Source: an uncultured Lachnospiraceae bacterium
GTDB lineage: Bacteria; Bacillota; Clostridia; Lachnospirales; Lachnospiraceae
Length of the DNA: 64,000 nucleotides
Assembly (NCBI GenBank): GCA_945868435.1
Contig: CAMBLG010000001.1
Location: 310,001 to 374,000, forward strand
Direction of reading: 5' to 3'
A model generated the notes under the pieces. That model worked only from the letters and a program-made list of their open reading frames with translations, ran no database searches and was not told the origin of the DNA. Position numbers and translations under genes: made by a program. Below, piece by piece: positions 33,557-41,418 of this stretch (the stretch's first letter is position 1; the number at the start of each line of letters is the position of its first letter).

Positions 33557-34744
33557 ATGAAGTGTGTTCATTGTGGTGAAGAGCTAAAGGAGGGAAGTCT
33601 CTTTTGCTCTAAGTGTGGAAAAGAAGTGCAGATCGTGCCGGACTATAACGAGTATGAAGATGATTATCTGAAGAAAGTGCTGGCGGAGGAGAATAGACCA
33701 AAGACCGCCCATGTAGGGCCGATGCCTGGTGCCGGTGCAGAAAATCAGGCAGAGAAGAATAAGAAACAGATGATCCTGATCGGAGGTATCATTGCTGCCT
33801 GTGTGGTAATCATTATCCTTGGTTGTGTCGTTATGTTCGGCATTAAGAATAAGCAGGCGAATTCCTTTGACTATCAGGTGGAAATGGCGGAGAAAGCGTA
33901 CGAAGAAGGAGATATCGGCACTGCCATCGAATATTATGAGAATGCGTTGTCCCTTGACAAGGACAATACAGAGATTCGTCTTATTTTGGCCGAAATCTAT
34001 ATGAATCGGAAGGATTATGACTCTGCAATGATTCTTTGTCAGGAAATCATGAAGCAGGATAGCAGCAATGCAAAGGCCTGTGAAATTTTGATAACAATAT
34101 ATGAGAATCAGAAAAATTATGATGCGATTCTGGCGTTGTATGAGGTGGTGGATACCAGCCTTCAGGATCAGTTTGCAGCGTATGTGGTGACAGCCCCTGT
34201 ATTCAGCGTAGAAGGCGGAACATATGATGAATATGTGACATTGGAACTGACCACCAGCGGAGAATACGATATCTATTATTCTTTGGATGGCTCCGATCCG
34301 ACATTGCGCGGAGAGCGATACACGATGCCCATCGAATTGAATGAAAACTTGAAGACCTATACGATCAACGCAGTTTGCATGAATGATAAGGGAATCTATT
34401 CGGAAGTGGTAAGTCAGGAATATGTGATTGATATACCTGCGCCGGATATGCCGATTGTCACACCGGACGGAGGAGATTTTGGTGTGGAGACAACTATCAC
34501 AGTCACCGTTCCGGATGGATGCAGTGCATATTATACGTGGGATGGATCAGATCCGAATATATATAGTACACCATATACGGGACCGATTACCGTATTGGAA
34601 GGAAATAATGTGCTGTCCGTAATCATCATTGATAATAACACACAGCTTTGCTCTGATATCTATCGCGGAAACTTTGTATTTTATGTGGAAGATGGAGAAG
34701 GCGAAGATCTGTCTGATGTGCAGCCGGAGGAAGAGGCTGAATAA
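33557..34744 (+). CDS. Zinc-ribbon, TPR and chitobiase-C-like repeat membrane protein
   Basis: A mosaic protein of 395 residues. The N-terminal zinc ribbon (CVHCGEELKEGSLFCSKCG) is cytosolic, with a single TM segment at about 75-97 (ILIGGIIAACVVIIILGCVV). TPR-like helices follow (about 105-205: AYEEGDIGTAIEYYENALSL). Two CHB_HEX_C-type beta repeats lie outside (about 215-385), with YYSLDGSDPTLRGERY and YYTWDGSDPNIYSTPY. The C-terminus is acidic. The outer repeats are often attached to carbohydrate-active proteins, but no catalytic domain is present. ATG 33557 has AGGGGAAAG upstream; the ORF-track start overlaps folD. Function unknown. Confidence 0.8.
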   Translation: MKCVHCGEELKEGSLFCSKCGKEVQIVPDYNEYEDDYLKKVLAEENRPKTAHVGPMPGAGAENQAEKNKKQMILIGGIIAACVVIIILGCVVMFGIKNKQANSFDYQVEMAEKAYEEGDIGTAIEYYENALSLDKDNTEIRLILAEIYMNRKDYDSAMILCQEIMKQDSSNAKACEILITIYENQKNYDAILALYEVVDTSLQDQFAAYVVTAPVFSVEGGTYDEYVTLELTTSGEYDIYYSLDGSDPTLRGERYTMPIELNENLKTYTINAVCMNDKGIYSEVVSQEYVIDIPAPDMPIVTPDGGDFGVETTITVTVPDGCSAYYTWDGSDPNIYSTPYTGPITVLEGNNVLSVIIIDNNTQLCSDIYRGNFVFYVEDGEGEDLSDVQPEEEAE

Positions 34745-34773
34745 GTTGGTATCAGATATAAGCGTACGACAGG

Positions 34774-34806
34774 AAAAGAGGTTCGGAATGCCACCGAACC
34801 TCTTTG
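34774..34806. terminator. Bidirectional terminator between the zinc-ribbon gene and xpt
   Basis: 9-bp perfect stem GAGGTTCGG..CCGAACCTC (34778-34786 with 34794-34802), with A-rich sequence on the left (aggaaaa) and T-rich on the right (tttgctt). Confidence 0.8.
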
Positions 34807-34838
34807 CTTATATAATCCGTTATAGAATTGTTGAAAGC

Positions 34839-35411
34839 TTACTCGATAAATTCGATGCGACCGGCCTCCATATGACCGATTCTTGCCAGAGAGTATACAT
34901 CCAGGCCCTGAGAAATCAGCTTTTCATGCCCGGGCTGGAAGGACTTCTCAATCAGAATTCCAATGCCGGCAATGGTGGCATGTGCCTTGCGAAGAAGCCG
35001 CATGGCACCTGTAGCCGCTTCCCCGTTGGCAAGGAAATCATCGATAATCAATACGTGATCATTCTCTGAAATAAACTTTGAGGATAAGGTCAGCTCATAG
35101 CTTGTTCCCTTTGTGAAAGATGTAACCTCTGTCTGATAGAGATTGTCATTTAGTACTTTGGATGGCTGCTTTTTTAAAATAATAAGCGGAAGCCCCATAC
35201 ACTGTGCTGTCATGAGGGCGGGCGCAATACCGGAGCTCTCAATGGTAGCAATCTTCGTAATTCCCTGATCTTTGAAATGCGCGGCAAATTCCTGACCAAT
35301 GTGAAGCATCAGCTCCGGATCTACCTGATGATTAATAAAACTATCGACTTTTAAAATATCTTCATTCATTGCAACGCCATCCTTAAGGATGCGGTCCTGT
35401 AGTTCTTTCAA
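34839..35411 (-). CDS. xpt: Xanthine phosphoribosyltransferase
   Basis: Salvage of xanthine to XMP with PRPP. The 190 residues match the family. The PRPP loop reads [18 protein letters not shown], and the N-terminal [16 protein letters not shown] and [20 protein letters not shown] are typical of Xpt. The start is TTG, with AAGGAGGATAACAC on the minus strand placing it clearly. Unlike B. subtilis xpt, no purine riboswitch is recognisable in the short leader. It is transcribed alone and convergent with the zinc-ribbon gene. Confidence 0.95.
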   Translation of the reverse strand: MKELQDRILKDGVAMNEDILKVDSFINHQVDPELMLHIGQEFAAHFKDQGITKIATIESSGIAPALMTAQCMGLPLIILKKQPSKVLNDNLYQTEVTSFTKGTSYELTLSSKFISENDHVLIIDDFLANGEAATGAMRLLRKAHATIAGIGILIEKSFQPGHEKLISQGLDVYSLARIGHMEAGRIEFIE

Positions 35412-35443
35412 AGTGTTATCCTCCTTGTTGATTCACTGTCTCT

Positions 35444-35463
35444 ATTATAGCATGGACTCATGC
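35444..35463 (-). promoter_or_regulatory. xpt -10 box with overlapping palindrome
   Basis: On the minus strand TATAAT (35449-35444) is directly preceded by the palindrome GCATGagtcCATGC (35463-35450), which lies in the promoter spacer. No good -35 box is present, which suggests an activator or repressor site. Confidence 0.45.
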
Positions 35464-35511
35464 AAAATTGTAGCGTTATATCAACTTTTTCTAAAAATAG
35501 AAGCGATACAG

Positions 35512-35541
35512 TTGTATCTGCATGGAAGAATATAGTAAAAT
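35512..35541 (+). promoter_or_regulatory. SigA-type promoter of rlmH
   Basis: TTGTAT (35512-35517), an 18-bp spacer and TAAAAT (35536-35541). The expected transcription start is within a base or two of the rlmH ATG, so this transcript would be nearly leaderless. Confidence 0.5.
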
Positions 35542-35548
35542 ATAGGAT

Positions 35549-36028
35549 ATGAAAATAACAATTGTATGCGTTGGCAAAATAAAAGAAAAATTCTATACAC
35601 AGGCAATCGATGAATACAGGAAGAGACTGAGCCGATACTGCCAACTGGAAATGATTGAGGTTGCAGATGAAAAAACCAAGGAACAGGCTTCCGAGAATGA
35701 GATAAAGCTGGTGAAAAACCGCGAGGGCGAACGCATTTTAAAATGTATTCGGGAAGACGGATTCGTCATAGCATTGGCAATCGAGGGGAAAATGTTGGAT
35801 TCGATTGAGCTGTCCGAACAGATTCAGAGATTGGGAATAAAAGGAACCAGTCATATCTATTTCGTGATCGGAGGTTCCCTTGGATTGGCACAGGCCGTTT
35901 TGGAGCGTGCCGATCAAAAACTCAGCTTTTCAAAAATGACATTTCCCCATCAATTGATGCGGGTGATTCTACTGGAACAAATTTATCGTTCCTATCGAAT
36001 TATGAACCATGAACCTTATCACAAGTAA
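35549..36028 (+). CDS. rlmH: 23S rRNA (pseudouridine-1915-N3)-methyltransferase
   Basis: SPOUT-class methyltransferase of 159 residues acting on helix 69 of 23S rRNA after ribosome assembly. The start MKITIVCVGKIKEKFYTQAIDEY, the knot block FVIGGSLGL and the C-terminal LLEQIYRSYRIMNHEPYHK are invariant family features. The ATG at 35549 is the only sensible start because the family begins exactly here. It lies about 8 bp after the -10 box, with little room for a Shine-Dalgarno (only ATAGG). It is monocistronic or reads into the yqfC operon, 39 bp away. Confidence 0.96.
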   Translation: MKITIVCVGKIKEKFYTQAIDEYRKRLSRYCQLEMIEVADEKTKEQASENEIKLVKNREGERILKCIREDGFVIALAIEGKMLDSIELSEQIQRLGIKGTSHIYFVIGGSLGLAQAVLERADQKLSFSKMTFPHQLMRVILLEQIYRSYRIMNHEPYHK

Positions 36029-36035
36029 GCGGTGC

Positions 36036-36062
36036 ATAGGACTGGCATTTTTTTCATAAGAT
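36036..36062 (+). promoter_or_regulatory. Candidate SigE-type promoter of the yqfC operon
   Basis: ATA (36036-36038), exactly 16 bp, then CATAAGAT (36055-36062). This fits the B. subtilis SigE pattern ATA-N16-CATAnnnT. The caveat is that the predicted start (about 36069) coincides with the yqfC ATG at 36068. Confidence 0.45.
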
Positions 36063-36067
36063 GAATT

Positions 36068-36364
36068 ATGAGAAGCCATAATGCAAATCCAAATAATAAA
36101 AAAACCGAAGCGGATGAGATACTGGATCTCTTTGGATTGCCAAAGGATCTGTTCCTTGGAATGCCGCTGTTATCCATGGCCGGAAACCGCTCTTTGTGTG
36201 TTTCCAATCACCGTGGCATCCGTCAGTACAGCAGTGAGATGATCGTAATTGCTGCCAAGCCCTTTTCCATACAGATTACCGGGAGAAATCTCTGTATTCC
36301 CGATTTTTCAAAGGATCAGGTTGAAATCACCGGATATATGGAAGGGATTTCTTTTATTCCATGA
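36068..36364 (+). CDS. yqfC: Sporulation protein YqfC
   Basis: A YabP/YqfC-fold protein of 98 residues. The alignment core is LGMPLLSMAGNRSLCVSNHRGI, followed by IQITGRNLCIPDFSKDQVEITGYMEGISF. In B. subtilis yqfC is expressed in the mother cell under SigE and lies directly upstream of yqfD. Here too yqfD overlaps its stop by 4 bp (ATGA). No Shine-Dalgarno is visible ahead of ATG 36068, and a SigE-like promoter lies immediately upstream, so expression may be leaderless or from read-through. Confidence 0.85.
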   Translation: MRSHNANPNNKKTEADEILDLFGLPKDLFLGMPLLSMAGNRSLCVSNHRGIRQYSSEMIVIAAKPFSIQITGRNLCIPDFSKDQVEITGYMEGISFIP

Positions 36365-37608
36365 TTCGAAGACTTTATCGGTTTGCGACAGGTGTTCTCA
36401 CAGTCCGGATAACAGGCAGGGGTGTGACGCGATTCATGAATCTGTGTATCAAGTCCGGCATTCACATATGGAATGTTGTGTGTGCAGATAACGCACAGTT
36501 CACGTTTTGCATGTACTTGAAGGACCTGTATGAGTTGAAGCCTTTTCTGAGGAAAACCCATGTAAAGCTTCGAATACTGAAACGGGCCGGCATTCCGTTT
36601 CTTCTTGGTCAGTATCGGGCACGTAAGGTTTTTGCGCTTGTGATTTTTCTCGTAATAGGAGCAGTCTGCTGGCTTTCCACAAGAGTCTGGAGGATTGAGG
36701 TGGTCGGAAACTCCTTTATTGGAGAAGACGTTGTCCTCAAATATCTGAAAGAACAGAATATCACCTATGGTTCAGCTAAGGATTGCATTGACAATGATGA
36801 GCTGGAATTATCGTTGCGACAGGATTTTGATGAAATTATCTGGGCAAGCGTATATACAGAGGGAACAAAGCTTGTGGTTCACATACAGGAAAAGATCGCA
36901 TCAGACCGGCCGCAAGAGACAGGGGACGTCTGCATGGATCTGGTAGCATCAAGGGATGCGCAGATCGTATCAATTATTACCCGGCACGGAGCGGCTCAGG
37001 TGGTCAGTGGGGATGAGGTTCACGCGGGAGATATCCTGGTAAGCGGAAGACAGGAAATTTTAGATGACAACGGCGAGGTAAAGGAGTATTATTATCAGAG
37101 TGCTGACGCGGATGTCATGGGGCATGTGGTCTATGATTATGAGGATTGGATTCCGGAAAAACTGAGTCTGGAACAGAAAACCGGACAGGTGCAGAATCAG
37201 TATTATATGATATTCGGGAATTATCAATGGATGCTTCCCAAGCTTTACGCAGATTATGATCAGTATGAAACTCTGGACAGTAAGAAGCAGTTATGCCTGA
37301 TGCAAAGCTTTTATCTGCCGGTATTTTATGGACATATTACCTATATGGAGCAGAAAACAGTGGAGGTTACACTAACAAAGGATGAGGTCAAGGCTCTTGC
37401 ACTGGAGCATCTGGAACAATATCTTGAGGATTTGGAAGAAAATGGGGTGTCTATTTTTGATAAAAATGTTATGATAGAGAAGGTGGGAGCAAACTACCAC
37501 ATATATGGAGAGATTTCTGCCAGTGAAAGTATTGCAAAGCCTGCATTGACGGAAATTTTGCCGCAGCCGTCGGCTGCACAGGAGGAAGAATCGGATGAGT
37601 CTGAATGA
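36361..37608 (+). CDS. yqfD: Sporulation protein YqfD
   Basis: A 415-residue membrane protein with one central TM segment (VFALVIFLVIGAVCWLSTRV, about residues 90-110). The following extracytoplasmic part includes WRIEVVGNSFIGEDVVLKYL and WASVYTEGTKLVVHIQEK, as in YqfD. Knockouts in B. subtilis affect sporulation, but the biochemical role is unknown. It overlaps yqfC by 4 bp and phoH by 14 bp, so all three are translated from one mRNA. The gene order yqfC-yqfD-phoH-pgpH-ybeY matches B. subtilis. Confidence 0.92.
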   Translation: MIRRLYRFATGVLTVRITGRGVTRFMNLCIKSGIHIWNVVCADNAQFTFCMYLKDLYELKPFLRKTHVKLRILKRAGIPFLLGQYRARKVFALVIFLVIGAVCWLSTRVWRIEVVGNSFIGEDVVLKYLKEQNITYGSAKDCIDNDELELSLRQDFDEIIWASVYTEGTKLVVHIQEKIASDRPQETGDVCMDLVASRDAQIVSIITRHGAAQVVSGDEVHAGDILVSGRQEILDDNGEVKEYYYQSADADVMGHVVYDYEDWIPEKLSLEQKTGQVQNQYYMIFGNYQWMLPKLYADYDQYETLDSKKQLCLMQSFYLPVFYGHITYMEQKTVEVTLTKDEVKALALEHLEQYLEDLEENGVSIFDKNVMIEKVGANYHIYGEISASESIAKPALTEILPQPSAAQEEESDESE

Positions 37609-38587
37609 AATTACACTCCGTATCCCTACGGAGCATATGGCTAACGTATTTGGCCAGTTTGATGCGAATATAAAGAAAATCGAAAAACATCTTGGCGTTA
37701 CGGTCGTGGTGAGAGAGGATACGCTCAAGATTATCGGCAATGAATCCAACGCCAAAGGAGCCGGGGAAGTATTTGAACAGCTTTGCGAGCTGTCCCGGCG
37801 TGGAAATGAGATTACGGAACAGAATGTGAATTATGCATTGGCGTTATTGAAGGAACATAAGGGAGATGCTCTGGTAGAAATCGATCGGGATATTATCTGT
37901 CATACCATTCAGGGAAAGCCGGTCAAACCCAAGACAATCGGGCAGAAACAATATGTAGACAATATCAGGGATAAAATGGTTGTGTTCGGAATGGGACCGG
38001 CCGGAACAGGAAAGACATATCTTGCCATGGCAATGGCGATTACCGCGTTCAAAAATGAGGAAGTGAGCAGAATCATTCTGACACGTCCGGCAATTGAAGC
38101 CGGAGAGAAGCTTGGATTTCTTCCGGGAGACCTGCAGAGCAAGGTGGATCCTTATCTGCGTCCGCTTTATGACGCTCTGTATCAGATTATGGGGGCGGAC
38201 AGCTTTCAGAAAAACATGGAAAAAGGGCTGATCGAGGTGGCTCCCCTTGCATATATGAGGGGGCGAACGCTGGATAATGCCTTTATTATCTTGGATGAGG
38301 CGCAGAATACCACACCTGCACAGATGAAAATGTTTTTGACCCGTATCGGCTTTGGTTCGAAAGCGGTCATTACCGGCGATGCCACACAGAAGGATCTTGC
38401 ACCGGGGACAAAGTCCGGTTTGGATGTGGCGCTTCGGGTTTTACGCGGCATAGATGAGATCGGAATCTGTGAACTGACCAGCAAGGATGTCGTGCGTCAT
38501 CCGCTGGTGCAGAGAATTGTACAAGCCTACGATGATTATGAGAAAAAGACTGCTTCCAAAAACAAAAGCAGACAGGAGAGAAAATGA
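37595..38587 (+). CDS. phoH: PhoH-family ATPase
   Basis: A PhoH-like P-loop ATPase of 330 residues, probably RNA-associated, often with YbeY. Walker A is GPAGTGKTYLAMAMA near residue 137, and Walker B is NAFIILDEAQNTTPAQMKMFLTRIG. The N-terminal 90 residues form a KH-like RNA-binding segment. The C-terminus is short and basic (KKTASKNKSRQERK). AGGAGGAAG lies inside the end of yqfD, before ATG 37595. It overlaps the next gene by 4 bp. A role in RNA processing together with YbeY is inferred from the linkage. Confidence 0.93.
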   Translation: MSLNEITLRIPTEHMANVFGQFDANIKKIEKHLGVTVVVREDTLKIIGNESNAKGAGEVFEQLCELSRRGNEITEQNVNYALALLKEHKGDALVEIDRDIICHTIQGKPVKPKTIGQKQYVDNIRDKMVVFGMGPAGTGKTYLAMAMAITAFKNEEVSRIILTRPAIEAGEKLGFLPGDLQSKVDPYLRPLYDALYQIMGADSFQKNMEKGLIEVAPLAYMRGRTLDNAFIILDEAQNTTPAQMKMFLTRIGFGSKAVITGDATQKDLAPGTKSGLDVALRVLRGIDEIGICELTSKDVVRHPLVQRIVQAYDDYEKKTASKNKSRQERK

Positions 38588-39768
38588 AACCAAGGGAAAC
38601 TGTTAATCTGTACCGGCTCCTGTCTATTACAAGCATCATTCTTGTCACATTTGGTGTGACAGCACTTATGTGTCTGGGCAATCACTTTTACCTGGATGAA
38701 TGGCTCTGCCTGTTTTTCCTGGATCTGATATTTGTCTGCATATATTTGTTTGAGTTGGAATATGAGCGCAGGAGTGGAAAGCTTTCGAATAATACAAAAA
38801 GCAATTTTATTCGTCTGGCATGCATCTATACCCTGTGTGCAGCGCTGACCTACGGAGCGAGTTATTTGCCGGAATTCTGCAAGCCGGTCATTCTGGTTCC
38901 GATTTTGATGTGTGCAGTCTCAAACAGCACAATGGCAATCGTTGTGGGAATCTTTTTTGACATTCTGCTCAGCATTTCGGCGGGAGGATACAGCTATGCA
39001 TTGATTGCTTTATGCCTTCTGACTCTGCTTGGCGGGGTGCTGGCTGAAGCGTTAAAACATAAGACGTATCGGCTTTGCCTGTCGTTTCTGATTCTATTTT
39101 TAAATATATTGATTCCGGGAATTTTCTATTATCTTTCCTACAAGGAGATGGACAACCGGTGCTTTGTGTATGGAGCTGTAAACGGTATCGTATCGGCATT
39201 TGTGGCGTATTTTCTGTTTGGCAGGATTTGGAAAGAAACCAGTCAGGAAGTGGACAACCAGTATCTGGACATTGTTTCGGAGGAGTATTCTGAGGTAAAG
39301 GCGTTAAAGGATTTTTCCATGCTGGAGTACCGACATGCAAAAAAGGTTTCGGATGTCGCATTCCGCTGTGCCAAAGCAGTGGGGTGTAATGAAAATCTGT
39401 GTCTGGCTGCCGGATTTTATTATCGTATGGGGCGTTGGCTGGGCGAACCTTACACGCAGAATGCGATGGTTAAGGCGGAGAGTTTATGTTTTCCCGAGGC
39501 CCTCACGCAGATTCTGTATGAATATTACGGAGAAGAGCAGGCGTTATCCACACCGGAATCCGCGCTGGTACACATGGTTGATGCCATTGTAAAAAAGCTG
39601 GAGGTCATGCATAAGGATGTGGGAAACAGCCAGTGGAACCGCGATATGTTAATCTATCAGACCCTGAATGAGTTTTCATCAACCGGGCTGTATGATCAAT
39701 CCGGGATGAGTATGAATCAATTTTTGAAAGCGAGAGAATTTCTGGCAAAGGAGGAGAGTTTGTCGTGA
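38584..39768 (+). CDS. PgpH-related membrane protein with a degenerate HD domain
   Basis: 394 residues, against roughly 700 in canonical PgpH (YqfF). The first 215 residues hold about seven TM segments; the extracellular 7TMR-HDED domain is missing. The cytosolic part (about 235-394) aligns with the HD phosphodiesterase that degrades c-di-AMP, but where PgpH has an LYHDIGK-like motif this protein reads AAGFYYRMGRWLG. The metal-binding His-Asp pair has become Tyr-Arg. The first His survives in YRHAKKVSDVAF. It is probably not a metal-dependent phosphodiesterase and may act as a sensor or scaffold. It lies in the pgpH slot of the yqfC-ybeY operon, with 4-bp overlaps on both sides. Confidence 0.75.
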   Translation: MKPRETVNLYRLLSITSIILVTFGVTALMCLGNHFYLDEWLCLFFLDLIFVCIYLFELEYERRSGKLSNNTKSNFIRLACIYTLCAALTYGASYLPEFCKPVILVPILMCAVSNSTMAIVVGIFFDILLSISAGGYSYALIALCLLTLLGGVLAEALKHKTYRLCLSFLILFLNILIPGIFYYLSYKEMDNRCFVYGAVNGIVSAFVAYFLFGRIWKETSQEVDNQYLDIVSEEYSEVKALKDFSMLEYRHAKKVSDVAFRCAKAVGCNENLCLAAGFYYRMGRWLGEPYTQNAMVKAESLCFPEALTQILYEYYGEEQALSTPESALVHMVDAIVKKLEVMHKDVGNSQWNRDMLIYQTLNEFSSTGLYDQSGMSMNQFLKAREFLAKEESLS

Positions 39769-40262
39769 GTTTTTGTTTTGAAGAAGAGTGCATGGTGGAT
39801 TTTGATTTTCCGTACCAAGTTCTTGCCGAGCAGGTAATTGATTTCTGCCTGGATCATGAAGAATTTCCTTATGCTGCGGAAGTAAACCTGACGCTGACAG
39901 ACAATGAAGGCATTCATGCAATTAACCGGGAATACCGAAGGATTGACCGACCGACGGATGTGTTATCTTTCCCGATGTTGTCCTATTCGGCTCCGGGTGA
40001 TTTCTCTTTCCTGAACAGGGAATGCGAAGATGATTTCAATCCGGATACCGGAGAAGCGATTCTTGGCGATATCATCATATCCGTTGACAAGGTTAAGGAG
40101 CAGGCTGCAAGCTATGGCCATAGCGAGAAACGGGAATTTGCATTTTTGATCGTACATAGTATGTTGCATCTGTTCGGTTATGATCATATGACAGAGGAGG
40201 AAGCTCCTGTCATGGAAGAAAAGCAGAGACAGATATTGGAGGCTATGAATATCCTGCGTTGA
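39765..40262 (+). CDS. ybeY: Endoribonuclease YbeY
   Basis: A single-strand-specific endoribonuclease of 165 residues, needed for rRNA 3' processing and ribosome quality control. The zinc site is the HSMLHLFGYDH motif (HxxxHxxxxxH), preceded by RPTDVLSFPM and LGDIIIS. The GTG start overlaps the upstream stop (GTGA) with AGGAGGAG ahead; an internal ATG at 39792 is less likely. It is the last gene of the yqfC operon. Confidence 0.95.
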   Translation: MSFCFEEECMVDFDFPYQVLAEQVIDFCLDHEEFPYAAEVNLTLTDNEGIHAINREYRRIDRPTDVLSFPMLSYSAPGDFSFLNRECEDDFNPDTGEAILGDIIISVDKVKEQAASYGHSEKREFAFLIVHSMLHLFGYDHMTEEEAPVMEEKQRQILEAMNILR

Positions 40263-40305
40263 TTGCGCAGATAACAAATAAGAAGGAAAACGAAAAGGAG
40301 ACATT

Positions 40306-41400
40306 ATGAAAAAGAATATATGGATTTGTGCTTTTGCGACAATCTGTGCGGGAGCAATATTGACAGGCTGTGGAAAAGAAAAACCAGCGCCGCAGGAAAG
40401 CCAGCTTCCGGAGCCGACAGAGGTGGCACAGGTAATTGAGACAGAGACGCAGGAGCCGGCCACCGAGACCCATGAAGGAGAGGCAAGAAGTCCGTTTACA
40501 GGCGAGTGGATCGATGAGACGGTTGCAACGAAACGACCGGTTGCCGTTATGACAGAGAACACGAAGGTGACGCTGCCACAGTACGGGCTGGGACAGGCAG
40601 ATGTCATTTATGAATGTCCGGTAGAGGGCGGTATTACGCGACTTATGGCCATTTACCAGGATTATTCCGGTATGGAACGGGTGGGCAATGTCAGAAGCTG
40701 CCGCCTGTATTATGTATATTTTGCCAAGGAATTCGATGCAATTTATTTCCATGCAGGAGAGAGCAAGTATGCGTTGGATGTACTGAACAGTTCCTTTATT
40801 GACAATGTAGACGGAATTACCGGAAAGGGCGGACAGTACTTCTACCGGGACAACAGTCGCAAAGCGCCCCATAATCTGTATACAACTTCAGATCTGATTG
40901 CATCCGGTATTGAGAAGTATGGTTTTTCTACCATGCTCTCGGATTCTTACGGCAGCCATTATCAGTTTGCAACAGAGGAGGAACCTAACCTTTTGACGGA
41001 CGGCGTGGATGCAACAAAGATTTCCATGTATTATGTTGACCCTAAGCCTTGGTTTGAGTACAATAGTGAAGATGGTCTGTATTATCGGTTTGAGTTCGGT
41101 GCTCCGCAGAAGGATGGACTTACGGATCAGCAGATTGCAGTGACCAACATCATTATTCAGAATTGCTACAGCACCTTAAAGGATTCCAGCAACGGTACTC
41201 TGGATATTGATTATCAGTCCGGAGGAACCGGAAAGTTTATTACAAAGGGCAAAGCAATCGATATTACGTGGTCAAGAGAATCCTCTTCGGCCAAAACAAA
41301 GTATTACGATACCAATGGCAATGAGATTGTGCTGAATCCGGGAACAACCTGGGTAGAAATTGTTGAGAACAGTAAGGCTGACAAGAATACAATCAACTAG
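40306..41400 (+). CDS. DUF3048 (YerB-like) lipoprotein
   Basis: A 364-residue lipoprotein. The signal peptide ends in a lipobox (ILTGCGKE), followed by a Pro/Glu/Thr-rich linker of about 50 residues. The DUF3048 core begins near KRPVAVMTENTKVTLPQYGLGQADVIYE and continues through RVGNVRSCRLYYVYFAKEFDAIYFHAG. A second YerB C-terminal domain follows (WSRESSSAKTKYYDTNGNEIVLNPG). The function of the family is not known. AAAAGGAGA precedes the ATG. It is 43 bp after ybeY and 18 bp before the flippase gene. Confidence 0.9.
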   Translation: MKKNIWICAFATICAGAILTGCGKEKPAPQESQLPEPTEVAQVIETETQEPATETHEGEARSPFTGEWIDETVATKRPVAVMTENTKVTLPQYGLGQADVIYECPVEGGITRLMAIYQDYSGMERVGNVRSCRLYYVYFAKEFDAIYFHAGESKYALDVLNSSFIDNVDGITGKGGQYFYRDNSRKAPHNLYTTSDLIASGIEKYGFSTMLSDSYGSHYQFATEEEPNLLTDGVDATKISMYYVDPKPWFEYNSEDGLYYRFEFGAPQKDGLTDQQIAVTNIIIQNCYSTLKDSSNGTLDIDYQSGGTGKFITKGKAIDITWSRESSSAKTKYYDTNGNEIVLNPGTTWVEIVENSKADKNTIN

Positions 41401-41418
41401 CTGACAGAGGTTATTGAT

